Positions 25,141-37,170 of a DNA stretch of 64,000 nt are shown in pieces (position 1 is the stretch's first letter; each line of letters opens with the position of its first letter). A program made the translations under genes and the position numbers. The notes under the pieces are model-generated. The model did not search any database and was not told where the DNA came from. It saw nothing but the letters and a program-made list of their open reading frames with translations. The DNA is from Agelaius tricolor (lineage: Eukaryota > Chordata > Aves > Passeriformes > Icteridae): NCBI GenBank assembly GCA_023055355.1, contig JALJCS010000001.1, forward strand, positions 78,098,881-78,162,880. Direction: 5' to 3'.

Positions 25141-25767
25141 AAGCAATGAACAAAATCCAACGGCATTTTGGAAAAAAAGAAATTTTTTCTTGTTATTTTT
25201 GTTCAACTCTACAAAGTAATTTTATACATTTAAAAGAACTTCATCCAAATCAGCATGTTTGATATGGAAATTGAGAAACAAAGTACTTTGGCTTTTTCCA
25301 GTGCTTTTTTACTAATTTGTCTTTATCAAAACTATCCTTTAGTTTTGTATTAATTTACGAAGCATTTCATTAAATCTCAAAATTATGTTACTGGGAGAAA
25401 AAAAGTTACTGAAAACTGGCTTAACTTTCCTTGTGACAATGATGAAATACAAGTTGCATCACTGACAGTCATTAAAAGACCCATCCCCAAGAAGTCAAGT
25501 GCTGAATCTGGATATTTGAATTTTAACTGGAATGTGTTGATGGCAACTTGAAACAGTGGCCCTGTTTTCTTTCAAGGTGGTTTTGGACTGAAATGTGTTG
25601 TATAATGCTGAATTTAAGAGTTTCTCAAGAAATTATGCAGAGCCAAACCAACCAAAGGAATGGATTTGCAGAGCCTGACATACAAATGAAATATTAGAAA
25701 TAAAGAGCCAAGCTGGAAATAGATCTGGTCTGATCATTGGCCATACCATGGTCCTTGTCATACAGTC

Positions 25768-25951
25768 AGGGTGGTAAAACACTGGCACAGGCCTCCCAGA
25801 GAACTTATGGATGATCCATCCTGGACACATTCAAGGTAAAGTTGGATGAGGCTCTGAGCAAACTGTTGAAGATATTCCTGCTCATTGCCAGGGCTTGGAC
25901 AAGATGACATTTAAATATCCCTTCTAACCCAAATGGTTCTATGATTCTGTT
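25768..25951 (+). mobile_element. Short CR1 LINE 3' end, about 185 bp
   Basis: Begins at GGGTGGTAAAACACTGGCACAGG and runs through CCCAGAGAACTTATGGATG, ACATTCAAGGTAAAGTTGGATG and GGCTCTGAGCAAACTG to the tail GGTTCTATGATTCTG. This is the last part of a CR1 element in plus orientation, strongly 5'-truncated. Confidence 0.92.
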
Positions 25952-28900
25952 ATGGGTTTTAGTGTAGAAGAGAGGAGAGGGCATGGATCCATCTGTGCTT
26001 ATATCTCTTTAGTCTGGATCATGTAAAATAAGTTTTATGCAGAATAAGCAATCCAAGATGGGTTACTGCCACTGGTAATGCAAATAAAATCTGTGATCCA
26101 ATATTCCAGACAAAAGCAGTTACAAAATTAGTGTCACCTGAAAAGCTATTTTTATTTTTGATCATGGTTCTTTATAAACATGGACACAGATGTTTTCAGA
26201 GACATGAATATTAATATATATATATAAATAAATTTTATATATATATGTATACATATATGTATAAAAGTTCTGTTCACAAAAAAACTTTTCTGTCTAGTGT
26301 TAAATATCATATAAAGGAGCTTTCTGGTTTGTTTTTTTTTTTGTTTGTTTTGGAGTTTCGTGTTTGTTTTGCTTTGTTTTCCCTGTAATTTGAAAAATAA
26401 ATTCTTCAAACATATCTGAAGAGGACATTAAGTTGATTTTAACAGCCCATTGATTTAAACATCAGTTTTTCACAACTTGTAAAGGTCTGGTAGTAGCATT
26501 AAAAATGCCAGCCTACCTTGTATTTCAACATCTCCATCCATGCCTGGGGGGCATGTTGGTCTGTGCATCTGGACAGCACTAGGAGCTGTGTTTAGGCTGT
26601 CTGCTATAAATTCGGTGCTGTAGCTGTGGTGAGATGTTCTGGCTGCCTTTTAGGCAGATCTCCCAATGTGCTCTTTACAGGTAGTGGAACAAACTGTGCT
26701 TAAATTGGACAGACTGTTGATGATGAGGCATATCTATGGTAGTAAATTAAGAAGTGAGTATCCTGCTCTTGGCCTTGAGATCAGGTGGCATGATCTTGCC
26801 CCTTCAGTATTTTCTATGCCTTTAAACATTAAACCAGGATTGTCACAACCATACTGTGACTGCATATTGGGAGGTTTGGGAACTTTGTCTGCCCCCTAAT
26901 AGACCCTGGGAGCAGTCTGGAAAGAGAGTGCTACTGGATATAGGCTGAAACCATGGCAAGCACATTTCTGCCTTTATAAGTGTGAATAATAGTGTGGTGG
27001 AGCTCAGGAACATTCCCAGGCATGGCTCAATTTATGTAACATATCCACATTTGATAAGTTAGATGTCAGGACTCCTCCTCAACAACTTTAAATGTCAGGT
27101 GGTATTAAATAGTAGGCAATCTGAATTGCCCATAACTCTTTGGCTTTAAGAACTATCATGGATAAAAATGTCTAGATAGGTGCTATAATAGATAGCATGA
27201 GTTTATCTTCATGTGGCTTCCTAGTGAGTGCCTGGAAGTGTGCATTTCCACACTGTACTCAGCACTCAGCAAATCACTGGAGAAGGGGTGGGCCAGATGC
27301 CCACCTGCCTGAGAAGGCATATTAGGGCAAGACTCACTCTTCCTGTTAAGCAAGGAGCAAGTAGAGTTCATCCTCACCTGTGGATGTCAGGATATTTGTC
27401 CACTACTCTTAGGGTTCTCTGAGCAGCTGTTTTTTTCATATAATGCCTTGGAGGAGTGGTAATCTCATACTGTTCAACATTATGAATGCAGGAGGGGAAT
27501 TACTCCTGGGCAACTCAGCGTGACTCATATTTACACACCTTTTCATATGGAAACATATCTAACAAAAAAATCCACTATGAAGTGTGGCTTCCCCAGTTAA
27601 AAGAGAACTGCTACAGCTAAGAATGTAAACAAGAAACTTTTATTCCAAATATTGATGCCACTGTTCTATGCAGAGATAGGGGTCTATCCTATTACAGTCT
27701 TCCTTTGCTTGTTGGAGCCCTATTGTTTAATCCTTCATTCTGGGTAGTAGAGGGTACCTTAATCAGTCCCCTAACAGTCAGCTGATTGCATGAGTGATGA
27801 TTTAGCAAATAGAAACACAAATAGAATTTTTCCTGCCCTTTCAGAGAAAAAAGAAAAGGCAAACCCTCAAACACCACCATGTTGGTTTCTTTTTTTCACA
27901 AATCAGCAGTGAAAAACAATGTCAGTAATTTAATTATCTTTTAGGCTGACTGCTTTGGTTGTATTTAAAAATTATCAAATGAGGGCTTTACATTAAGCCT
28001 CCCAAAAGGGAACAGCAACTAGCAGATGTGCTTTACTTTTCCAGGGCTCATCACCAGTGAAGAGCAGCTGCTGATTTGACTGCCTCTTTTGTGGCTTGCT
28101 TTGAAATGTTGTCCTTTATTTATCACTATACACTAGTTTTATCACCTTGTTTTTTTCAAACATAACATTTTTTTGACAACATCATGCTGATGAGTTGCAA
28201 GAAAGATGCTCTGTAGTGTAAGAATCCGTGTAACACTGTAGATCTTGTGGTACGTTAAAATTGTGCTAATGGTGCAGAGAACAGGTTTAGGCAATATAGA
28301 TATTTCTACAGGACGCAGCAGGGTGATGTTCATTTTTAATTAGTGGGACACTTCTCAATGAAAAGATGGCAGTTGTTCTATAATCAAGGCAGGAATATCA
28401 GCTGGAACACACTGAGTGGGTTTGTTCACCTTGGAAGGGAAATTGGAGTACTGTATTTGTTTTATTTAAATTGTGTTTAGGAGTATAAAGCGATGGCAAC
28501 ACTGGGAAAGAGATTTGGCTGGCAAGATTATTAAATGGAACATTCCTCAGCTTGACATTATTCATATTTGAATAGAGTAGATTAGACACAGAATTTTCAC
28601 TGTTCTACCTCTTAACACAACTGGTAATTACAGCAATATAAAATACAGAAGTGATTTTTTTTTTCCAGGAACACAGAGGAGTATGAAAACATGCTGGAGG
28701 ACAACTACTTAGGGAATAAATAAGCAACTGCAGAACTTTTGCAAAGGACTCAAAAGTTTGGGGTTTTTTTTGTTCTGTGGATTTTTTTTTTTAATGCTAC
28801 CAAAGATTTAAACTGTGCACAGAAGAACTTCATACGAAACTTGATTTTTTTTCTCGAAAGAAGAATATTTTGTGGGTAATGAAAGCAGTGATTACAATTA

Positions 28901-29204
28901 GCTGAGATGCTGCCATCCAAAGGGGCAGAATTGTTATTTCATTTTACATCCTTAGCAAAAATGTACCAACTTGATTCTCTGCCAGAAATTGTTAGTCTCA
29001 TGCTGAGAACTAAGTGTGAAATTGAACAGTGGTCACAGCTTTGAGTTAGAGAGTGGGTAGCAGGAATAAACAAGGGGACTCTAAGGGAGTTAGGAGCGGG
29101 GAGGAAGGACAAAAAAGTTGGTACAAATATTGAGAACTATGAGCATATTCCTCCTCTCTTCTTCCATACACAGTGTCTGACCCTATCTGTGATGTAGGAG
29201 CAGT
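25952..29204. other. Unique non-coding stretch
   Basis: Contains the AT-rich simple repeat at 26212-26272 and a T/G-rich run near 26331-26360. A 77-codon plus frame at 26666-26899 follows a CTCTTTACAG acceptor-like motif but matches no family I know. Confidence 0.5.
26212..26272. repeat. AT-rich simple repeat with TA, TATATG and GTATAC units
   Basis: Alternating TA runs, an ATTTTATATATATATG block and ATACATATATGTAT. Parts are self-complementary and could extrude. Confidence 0.8.
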
Positions 29205-29565
29205 GCCACAGTTTTTCTGGGCAACCTTAACCCATGTCTTGCCAGCCTGACAGTAGAGATTTTCTTCCTAAAATCTAATCTAAATCTCCCCTCTTTCAAT
29301 TTAAAGCCCTTTACCCCTTGTTCTATCACCCCACACCATTGTAAAAAGTTCCTCTCCAGTTCTATTCCAGGCCCCTTTTGGGTACTGGAAGGCTCTCTAC
29401 AGTCACCCTGGAGTTTTCTCCAGGCTGAACAGCCCAAGCTCCCTCAGCCTGTCTCCATGGGATAGGTGTTCCAGCCCTCTGAGCATCTTCGTGGCCTCCT
29501 CTGGATTTGCTTTAGCAGGGCTTTGTCTTATATTGGAGGCTCCAGAGCTGTACATGTACTACAGT
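29205..29565 (-). mobile_element. CR1 LINE fragment, minus orientation, about 360 bp
   Basis: On the plus strand it reads as the complement of CR1: TCTGGGCAACCTTAACCC, GAGATTTTCTTCCTAAAATC, CTCCCCTCTTTCAATTTAAAG, CACCCTGGAGTTTTCTCC, AGGCTGAACAGCCCAAGCTC, CCTCAGCCTGTCTCCATGGG and GGAGGCTCCAGAGCTG follow in the expected order. The last roughly 100 bp of the 3' end are absent or unrecognisable. The 84-codon minus frame at 29183-29437 lies within it and is decayed CR1. Confidence 0.9.
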
Positions 29566-30160
29566 TGTAATAGAATATTGTGATAGCGTTTTGCATTTGG
29601 CATTGACCCAAGAAATAACCCATGGAGGATGAAAAAGACAAATCAGATCACACAGTCTGTCCTCAGTGTTACTTCCTCTGTACTGTTTGCTTACTCCAGT
29701 CCACTTTACAAATTCTTAATAACACATCTTTCCAGTTCCGTCCCTCCAAGGTTAGTCTGAAATCTTCATAAGTTTTAGAAGTTAACTATGAAATTTAAAG
29801 TTTCTTTTGTTTTAACAGATAACTGCTCTTTATTATAGGTTATTACCTCTTAGGAATACTTTAGACATAATTATCATGGCAAATACAAATAACTGCAATT
29901 TTTAAAGCCAGATGTTGCAAATCCATGCTCATAAAGGTAACCTTTTATAAACTGTCTTTTGATGGCAATATTCACCTCATTAAGAAACACAGCATGAGTA
30001 TGAGATCTGAATATTTCTGCGTTCAATTTTTAAAGTAGGGGAATCTAGTAGAAAACAGTCTTAAATATAAATCAGAAGATGCCTTCAAACAACACAGAAT
30101 AATTATCTCTGGCATCATCTCACTGAACTTTAACACTTCAAGTGAACAGAAAATGCCTAT

Positions 30161-30179
30161 GGGAGGGGTGGGGAAAGGG
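30161..30179 (+). other. G-quadruplex motif
   Basis: Four G-runs with short loops: GGG, A, GGGG, T, GGGG, AAA, GGG. It satisfies the strict four-run rule with loops of 1, 1 and 3 nt. It stands alone in AT-rich sequence. Confidence 0.75.
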
Positions 30180-31124
30180 AGGTGCAATCCCTAACTCTTG
30201 CTGCTTTTAGACAAAGAAACCCCCACTGACTTTTCCTTTAGCTGTACCTTTTAATGTGTGAACCTGCTGGTATGAATTCACATTCTGACCCACTTTCTCA
30301 CAGGTGTTCAACCTGGGACTACTTGGAACCAATTTTAGATTGCCTCATACTGCTTCCTTCAGTAGTTCCTAATGACTCCCTACTGTAATAGATACTGTGA
30401 ATTCCTGTTTCAGATGTCTAGCTCCTCACTCATCAGGCAGAAAATACAGACATTTATCAATGGTTCATTGTAGGACTACAGGAATACAAAAAACTTTCCA
30501 GCATTGCAATTATTGAGTGTTATTACACTGATAATCCTTTTTGGATCACAGAGATTTGAATTTTTCTTATTTATTACATTGAAGTTTTATTATATTGTGG
30601 ATATAATTGATTGTGAAAACACATACTTTTCAGTTGTGTTGCATGACAGCAACACTGCTTGTAATAGTGAAACATACAAGAACATTTACCATATCTAGCA
30701 ATAGATTTATCTCAAATACTACATCATTAATCAGTCTAAGTGAAGCATTGTCACTTCATAACTTAGTAGACCTATTTGGTCATGTTTATTGCCTGTTGAA
30801 AAAGGCAGATTTCAGTTTTGCCTGAAGCAATTAGTGAGTAGAATTAGATATGCAGTAGATGTATACACCTAGAAACTGTGACTTCATTGTGTTTTATTTA
30901 TTATGGATACTCTGTACCTAATCTTTGATTTTTTTACATGAGCTAGCATGATTTTGACTGTACCTTGATATTCCACATAACAACTAGGTACTTTTGTACC
31001 ATCAAAATGGTACATGTGAATTATCATCCTCAAAAGAATAAAGTTAGGAGAAGAATTAGGAAAAAGGATGACAAAGTCTGAAAATATTGACATCTTCTGA
31101 AAAATAAAAAGAATCTGATCTTGC

Positions 31125-31140
31125 TTTTTTTTTTTTTTTT
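31125..31140. repeat. T16 homopolymer
   Basis: Uninterrupted run of T. No adjacent retroposed sequence is recognised. Confidence 0.85.
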
Positions 31141-34100
31141 AAGTGCAACACTAGCCCTAAGAGAAAACATTTTCACTTGGTTATCCCTCTCAGAGAACTG
31201 TTTTTTCTCTCTGGATGGATGGTAGTAAAGTCCAGGGCAATTTTATTTTGACATAGATGTATGCAGTAGAGCAGGAAAAGTGGTTAAGCAGAGAATTATT
31301 GGGCTCATTTCGTTACTTCTGTGCAGGACCTTGGTCAGTGTTTCCATCCAACATATCATTCAGGGCATTCTTTAAAAAACACTACCTCTTTTAAGCTTAT
31401 ACAATTCATTCTCGAGAAGCACATGTGCCTCAAGACTTTGAATGGTGAGTTGAGAAAAGAAGGGGCTTGAAATGATCTCAACTACATGCTTTAAAATCTA
31501 GTTGTCTGATTTTGCAAAACATCTCCCAAAAAGAGGCATATTTATGAGCAGTAAGAGACCTAAATGCAGTCAAATAGGTCAATCACAACACATGCTAGTT
31601 TCTCAAATATTTATCTTTTACAATAACAACCTTTGGTTTGCATCTTGAGGTGTTTCCTCACATTTCATCATACCTTTACTAGCTTTCCACCCCACCTGAG
31701 GCTTCAGTGACACATAGACACTCTAAATGACCTCTCTCCAAGCCATGGCCACTTAGTCACTCGTGTCACTGTGTCACCTGCCTCTGCTGCTTTGACTGCT
31801 GGTGTCTCTGAGCAGATCATCACCACTGAGTGCCATTCCCTCACCAGGCTGCTCCCAGGGAACAAAATGGAATCAAGGGAATCTCTCCCTACCACAGACT
31901 CAATCCTAGACCTCCTGTCATTCCCATCCATCCAATGCTACCATTAGCCTAGTCTGGTCTCCATTGCCTTCATGTATTTATCCTCTAACTATTTTAATCA
32001 CAAATATAAAATATAGCAAAGTATAGGATACTATGAGGAAAGCAAAATCTATTGTTGGCAAAAAAAAGTACATAAATACTCCTTTCTACCCCTCTGCATT
32101 TCTCCTGAAGCTTTATGTAAAGCATTTTGGATTGAAACTCATGGGAATAGGGCCTGAGAAGGTTTTACACCATTTTCTCCTAACTAGTACTTACAACAGA
32201 CTTCATATAAATTAGCTTGGGGATAATTTTTCAACATAAAAAGAAAAGCTCCTGAGCCTGGATGAAAGACAAAAGCAAAAAGAAAACCAAGAAATCCAAA
32301 AGAAGCAAGAGGTGCACCTAACAGGAATACTTTGTAAACCCTGAAGTGGAATTTTTCTAAGTAGCACAACTGTAAGGTGGCATATACTACAGATGGATAA
32401 CATCACAACAGGAGAACACTTTTATAAATGGCAAACAGGTGGCTGGGTTTATTTAACAATCTAGCTAGCATAAACCAGATTTTTATTTATGATTGGAATA
32501 TTTGGCACATATGATATTGTTTCAAGGATCTCTGTGAAATATTTGCAGACTGATTTAAGGTGTTCCTGCAAATATTGTTTCACCTTCCAGAAATTTTCAA
32601 AAGGGCTATTTTCATCTTCTTTTAGAGTATACAGCATCCAATCACTCCCTATAGTAGTACCCTAAGCCTATGATGTCTGCATCCCTGAGATATGAACAGG
32701 ATTTGCCCTTTTGCATGTGTAAATATGTGCATTGTGCACATGTCAGAAATAGAGAAAATAATCTCCTTTTTTTTTGTTTTAATAGAATATTAAGCTAATT
32801 TTTGTTTGCGTACAAACTATATTCAATACTGACAAAGATAACTGTGAATCTCCAGGTAAGCCTTTCATGATTGTACACCACAGTACTGTTAGACATGTGC
32901 ACAGCTGTTTTCTGTGCCAGGGTGACTGACTGGGGGGGTTTACACATATCTTCAGCAACCCTGTCAGTCAGCATTGAGACTTGAACATGATGGAGATGAT
33001 AAAGATCAGGACACTGGCCACTGTTCATGCAAGCACTTAAAAATGTTATTCATAGAAATGAGGGTTATATGTGGAGCAACAAGCTGAGCAGGAGCAGGTA
33101 TGGTTTTGCTGACTGGCCAGCAGCACTCTGCAATGAATAATTGTTAACGTGGTCCCTGTTATGGCTTTGTCTCAGGACAAAGATTGCTCTTCCAAGCATG
33201 GCCTAATTTAGGTTAGCACTAGCCAGGCATAGCTCCAGTAGCAATACAGGTAAGCTACTCTACTTGGAGCAGGTAGAAAAAAGAGTTCAATAGTTTGTGT
33301 GCTAGTCCTGGCCAGAAAACCAGCTGAGAGTGCAGGTGGAGCCCAAAGCCTCATACATCTAAGTTCATTTGAATGTTACACTGGGTACATGGATGGACAA
33401 AGGAGTGCCTCAGCTCTCCTGCAGCTTTGATCATAAGTGCAAAATTAGGCAGAAACTGATGATAACTAGCCTCATGGACAGGTAGCTGTATGGAAAAAGA
33501 CAGATGATGGCTAATTGCTGAAAACAGATACACTTAGATACTGTGTGTGAATGTTTAGAGCCACTGGAGCAAATCATTAATGCAAAAGGTAGATTTTCTA
33601 CTTCCTAGGGTCTACAGATTAAGACATTTATGAAAAAGGCTTGTTAGTCAAAAACAAAGTATGGGGCTCAGAACAAAAAATAAGAGGTTGAAAATAAAGG
33701 ATCTGTGGTACACAGGATCCAAGATTACAGGTCTGAGTAGTGTTTTAAATAAATCTTATAAATACAGCAGTGAAAAAAAACACCATTATAGTTCTTAATT
33801 TACCCAGAGGGAAAAGAAGTTGTGTTAAAAGTTGTGTATCTGACATGGCAGAGGTGAATAGCAGAGTGTGAAACTATGTAAAGGAGTCTTTGTAATCTAG
33901 TAGCTGGCACCCTCTTCCAACATTCATTGTCTGTCCTACTGGAAAAGAGCTGTAGGACACAAGCAACTTGTGAGTTAAACACATTTTGATTTATTCCAAT
34001 AAGAGAAAGGGATTTTCCCCCATACACTTCCTGAAGATTATAGACTGCATTATTCCCTTTAGCAGTGCATAGGTTCATGAATGATTAATAATGCTTTAGG

Positions 34101-34687
34101 TCAAAAATCAGTGAGTAGGTGTATGTTGCAAGTTTTACAGTGTGATCTGTTACCATCAAATGTATCTTTTCATAGTTTTTTTGTTGGATATACTGTTCTA
34201 TGAGGTGAATAATCCTTCCAATTTTCCCCCTTTCTCAAAATTACCTGTTAGGCGGGAGTGAGAACAAAATTTCACTCCATGAAATGGGTATTGTTGTTAA
34301 GCATCTTGTTCCTTCTTTGTATGCTTGGTAGGTGAAGAGTGGGGGGAAAGGATTTAGCTCTCATTTTCTGCATTTTTCTTCTAGAAGTAAGGTGTAATTT
34401 GCATAGTTTATCACTGCAGCTTTTTCAGCTGCTTTATTTGTGGCTGTTTTAAGGCAGCTAGCAATAATCATCTAAGTAGCTTTGTTTGGAAACCCTTGCC
34501 ATGACTAACTTTTAGAAACTGAAAGAAAAGGATGAGTCAGTGCAAGCTTCAGAATGTGAGTGATCCTGCAGTAAAGATGATTGGAAGAGTACAGAGGTTA
34601 ATAAAAATAGTTGCATTTTTTTGTTTGGGTTCTTCTTTTTTTTTTTTTTTGAGACCGTAAGCCCTTCTTGTGAGTGCAACAAGATAA

Positions 34688-35420
34688 TAAATCATAGAAT
34701 CAAAGGAAGAATACCTGGTTGGAAAGGGCCTCAAGCATAATCTGGTTGAACCTTTTGTGGCAAAAGCATGATTCAGACAAGATGGCCATGAACTCTGTCT
34801 GGCTGGATCTTAAAAGTGGCCTATGTTGGAGAATCCACCACTTTCCTCTGGAAATTATTCCAAAGGCTGATTGTTCTCGTGGTGAAAAATTTTCTTCTTG
34901 TGTCCAACTGGAATCCTACACCTAACCTTTTCCATGTGACTTGTTTCTTGTTTTTAAAAAAGGAGTCTCCATCTTCTCTGTAGCCACCCCTGAAATACCA
35001 GAACATGGTGATGAGGTCTCCCCTAAGCCTTCTCTTCTCATGGCTGAACAACCCCAGTACTCCCAGCCTTTCCTCACCTGTCAGGCTCCCCAGTGCTTTG
35101 AACATTTTTTGGTCCTTTTCTGGACCCTCTCCAGCCTGTCCATGTATATTTTTTTGTGATGAGGACCAAACCTGAACACAGTATTTCAAATGTGGCCTGA
35201 CAAGCACTGAATGGAGTTGGACAATGACTTCTTTAGCTCTGCTGGCAATGCCCCTGTTGACCACACTTTGTTGGCTTTCCTTGCCACAGCAGCCCAATGA
35301 CCACTGGGCAACTTCAGTTTGGTCTGTGCTCTTGGTTTTCCAGCTATATCTCTGCACATGCTGGCAACACCCTTGTAGATCTCAATTCATCCTTGTTTCC
35401 ATCTCTGGTTTGCCTCTCTT
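34688..35420 (-). mobile_element. CR1 LINE copy, minus orientation, about 730 bp with 3' end
   Basis: The plus strand starts with AATCATAGAATCAAAGG, the complement of the CR1 tail, followed by GTTGGAAAGGGCCTCAAG, GAGAATCCACCACTTTCC, ATGGTGATGAGGTCTCCCCT, AGCCTTCTCTTCTCATGGC, CCCAGCCTTTCCTCACC, GGACCCTCTCCAGCCTGTCC and AACACAGTATTTCAAATGTG. All are in CR1 order. Beyond about 35280 the match weakens and the 5' limit is approximate. It retains the 3'UTR and the C-terminal part of ORF2 (entry at 34821-35357). Confidence 0.93.
34821..35357 (-). pseudogene. CR1 ORF2 (reverse transcriptase) C-terminal remnant
   Basis: This 178-codon minus-strand frame keeps the CR1 ORF2 C-terminus in register. Around residues 36-47 it has an ASRAKEVIVQLH block, at 52-64 LVRPHLKYCVQVW, at 94-103 EERLGVLGLF, and at 108-114 RRLRGDL, followed by the GGYREDG and TRRKFF segments seen in CR1 proteins. 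In a live element ORF2 encodes endonuclease and reverse transcriptase for target-primed retrotransposition. Here the endonuclease and catalytic reverse-transcriptase core are missing because of 5' truncation, and the N-terminal part of the frame no longer matches well. The copy is therefore dead. The open frame over this length in an inactive copy suggests moderate age or chance. Confidence 0.85.
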
Positions 35421-36405
35421 TTTGCTTTGAGCAGTCTCAGCACTTAACAGATCAGAGCTAGGACAAGGGGGTTTCTTTCTCCACCTACCTCCTTTCCCTT
35501 TAGAGGGAAACTGGTTTTGTGTTTCCAGGAGAGTGTTTTTCACAAAACCCCAGCACTTTCTAGATCTTTACTCTCCATGGAAACTTCCCATGGAATCCAT
35601 CCCAACCAAGCTCTGAGTGAGCAGAAGTTTTCTCTTCTAAAACGACGTCCTAACAATAAGAGAAATGTATCTTCATTTTCAGCAAAACAGATGGTTTTAT
35701 CTGTGATTTTTCAATGTGTTAGCTGTAGGCTACCATAACTTCTAATTTTAAGTAACAATGACTAGAATAAGACTATGATACGAATTCAGATTGGATGGAA
35801 TGAAAGCATCTTCAAAGTAATGACTTTCTTTGATTAGATTAAACAAAATATACTACATTTATTTTTGAACTGTACTGCTCATGAACACTACATCTCCTTC
35901 GTGTAGCTGGATGTTGTTGTTTCCTTTTTGCAGAGAGAAGAATCAAGAGGGCAGAAGGGGAGTTCAGGGATGGCAACACAGAAAGTCTGGTGTGAAAAGG
36001 ATGGGGAAAAATGTACTCACTCCAAATTAAAATGAAAAAGTTGGCCAAGTTCAGAGAGTCACTAATGACTAAAGCACAGCAGAAGTTAATTATAATATTT
36101 ACATATTTTTTGCAAAATAAGCGATTTCTGAGCTAGAGAAATAGGTTAAATAATGCTTATTTAAGCATCATTTATGCATGGCATATCTTGACAAGAAATA
36201 AATGTCTGATTTAAACTTTTTATTTTTAGTTTGTTCTTCATGTTTTTAGACCCATTACAGCCCAACTGAAAACCATATGGGAATCAGAAGAAAAACAAAA
36301 CCAAAAAAAAAACCAAAAAAGGAAACCCAAAAAAGCACCTAAAAAACTCTAAAGCTAAAAACTAAAAAGCCCTCTTAACCCCCCTTAATTAATATGAGAC
36401 AATTT

Positions 36406-36452
36406 TCTTGTGTTTAATAGACAGAAATATAGTCTGTCTATTAAACACAAGA
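36406..36452. repeat. Perfect 20-bp inverted repeat with 7-nt loop
   Basis: The left arm at 36406-36425 begins TCTTGTGTTTAATAGAC, the loop is AATATAG (36426-36432), and the right arm at 36433-36452 is the exact reverse complement, beginning TCTGTCTATTAAACAC. RNA from either strand would fold into a 20-bp stem. It could be a cruciform-forming palindrome, a template-switch product or a small hairpin RNA gene. At 47 nt it is shorter than a typical pre-miRNA stem-loop and has no mismatches, which argues against an old miRNA. Confidence 0.95.
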
Positions 36453-36727
36453 CATCTCTCCATGATAGAGAAAACAGGAAAAGGGGAATCACAAGCACTA
36501 ATCTGGTTGGTGTTTTAGACAGTTCCAGTGGGGAAAAATAGGGTGAAGGGAAAAGAATTGTTAAAATCTAATTTAGGATGTCACATGGCACATAAAAAAT
36601 TAGAAGTAGGAATGAATTTTTATATGCAACTCTAGAATTTAGTGCTAAAAACTCTAGTACCCTGGTAGAGAATGGATTCCTTTCAGGAAAATCCTTGCTG
36701 TTAAATTCTATAAATAATAGTTGGGAG

Positions 36728-36756
36728 TTTTTTTGTTGTTTTTTTTTTTTTTTTTT
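36728..36756. repeat. T-rich homopolymer tract
   Basis: Long T run interrupted by one GTTG. Ends in a CAGG that makes it resemble a plus-strand acceptor, but no exon evidence follows. Confidence 0.8.
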
Positions 36757-37138
36757 CAGGAAGGGATATTCTCTGGGGGAAGGATTGTCCTTAAAGGCCA
36801 TTTAATAATGATCTAAAAGTTTTTCAGTAAAAATCTGATGTAATTTCTAGATAATCTTTTTTTTGTAAGCAGAAAAAAACAAAAGAAAATTTTTGACTAT
36901 TTAAAGATTAAGGTATTTTAGATTTGCAAAAATAGTCTAAATTAATGCTTGTTTTGAATGTAACACTCTAAATAAAACAAAAAGTCCCCTCTTCTTCAGG
37001 TTTGTGGTTTGGAGATACCAAAATGCACTCACTCTTCAGCCCAGTACAGGGCTTCTTGTGAAATATTTCAGGGTCAGGTCAATGCAAAAGTTATAGGAAG
37101 TTGTCAGATTAGAAGGAGGTATTCTATAAACATGCAGG

Positions 37139-37170
37139 TTATTAAAACACTTATTAAAGTGTTTTAATAA
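37139..37170. repeat. Perfect 14-bp inverted repeat with 4-nt loop
   Basis: TTATTAAAACACTT (37139-37152), loop ATTA, then AAGTGTTTTAATAA (37157-37170). AT-rich and self-complementary over 28 paired bases. Confidence 0.93.

Larger units (their letters stand above)
21467..25767. other. Mostly unique non-coding stretch
   Basis: Holds the 9-bp minisatellite and inverted repeat at 21917-21999 and a 37-bp-period duplication at 23629-23694. The part at 23.1-24.7 kb is less AT-rich and has overlapping short open frames on both strands (for example 24270-24479, -), but none carries a recognisable domain. Possibly a decayed repeat that I cannot name. Confidence 0.5.
29566..34687. other. Unique non-coding stretch
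   Basis: No gene or interspersed repeat recognised. A G-quadruplex motif lies at 30161-30179 and a T16 run at 31125-31140. A 75-codon minus frame (31704-31931) is relatively rich in charged residues but shows no motif or splice context. Confidence 0.5.

Noticed and set aside
26666..26899. 77-codon plus frame following a CTCTTTACAG acceptor-like motif
   Set aside because: No good donor in frame, no known motif, and the length is ordinary for chance frames here.
31704..31931. 75-codon minus-strand frame with charged residues
   Set aside because: No recognised domain, no splice sites or promoter context; could be a decayed repeat but cannot be supported.
36294..36365. A-rich tract considered as a retroposed poly(A) tail
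   Set aside because: No gene-like sequence precedes it, there is no flanking duplication, and the tract is interleaved with C and G.
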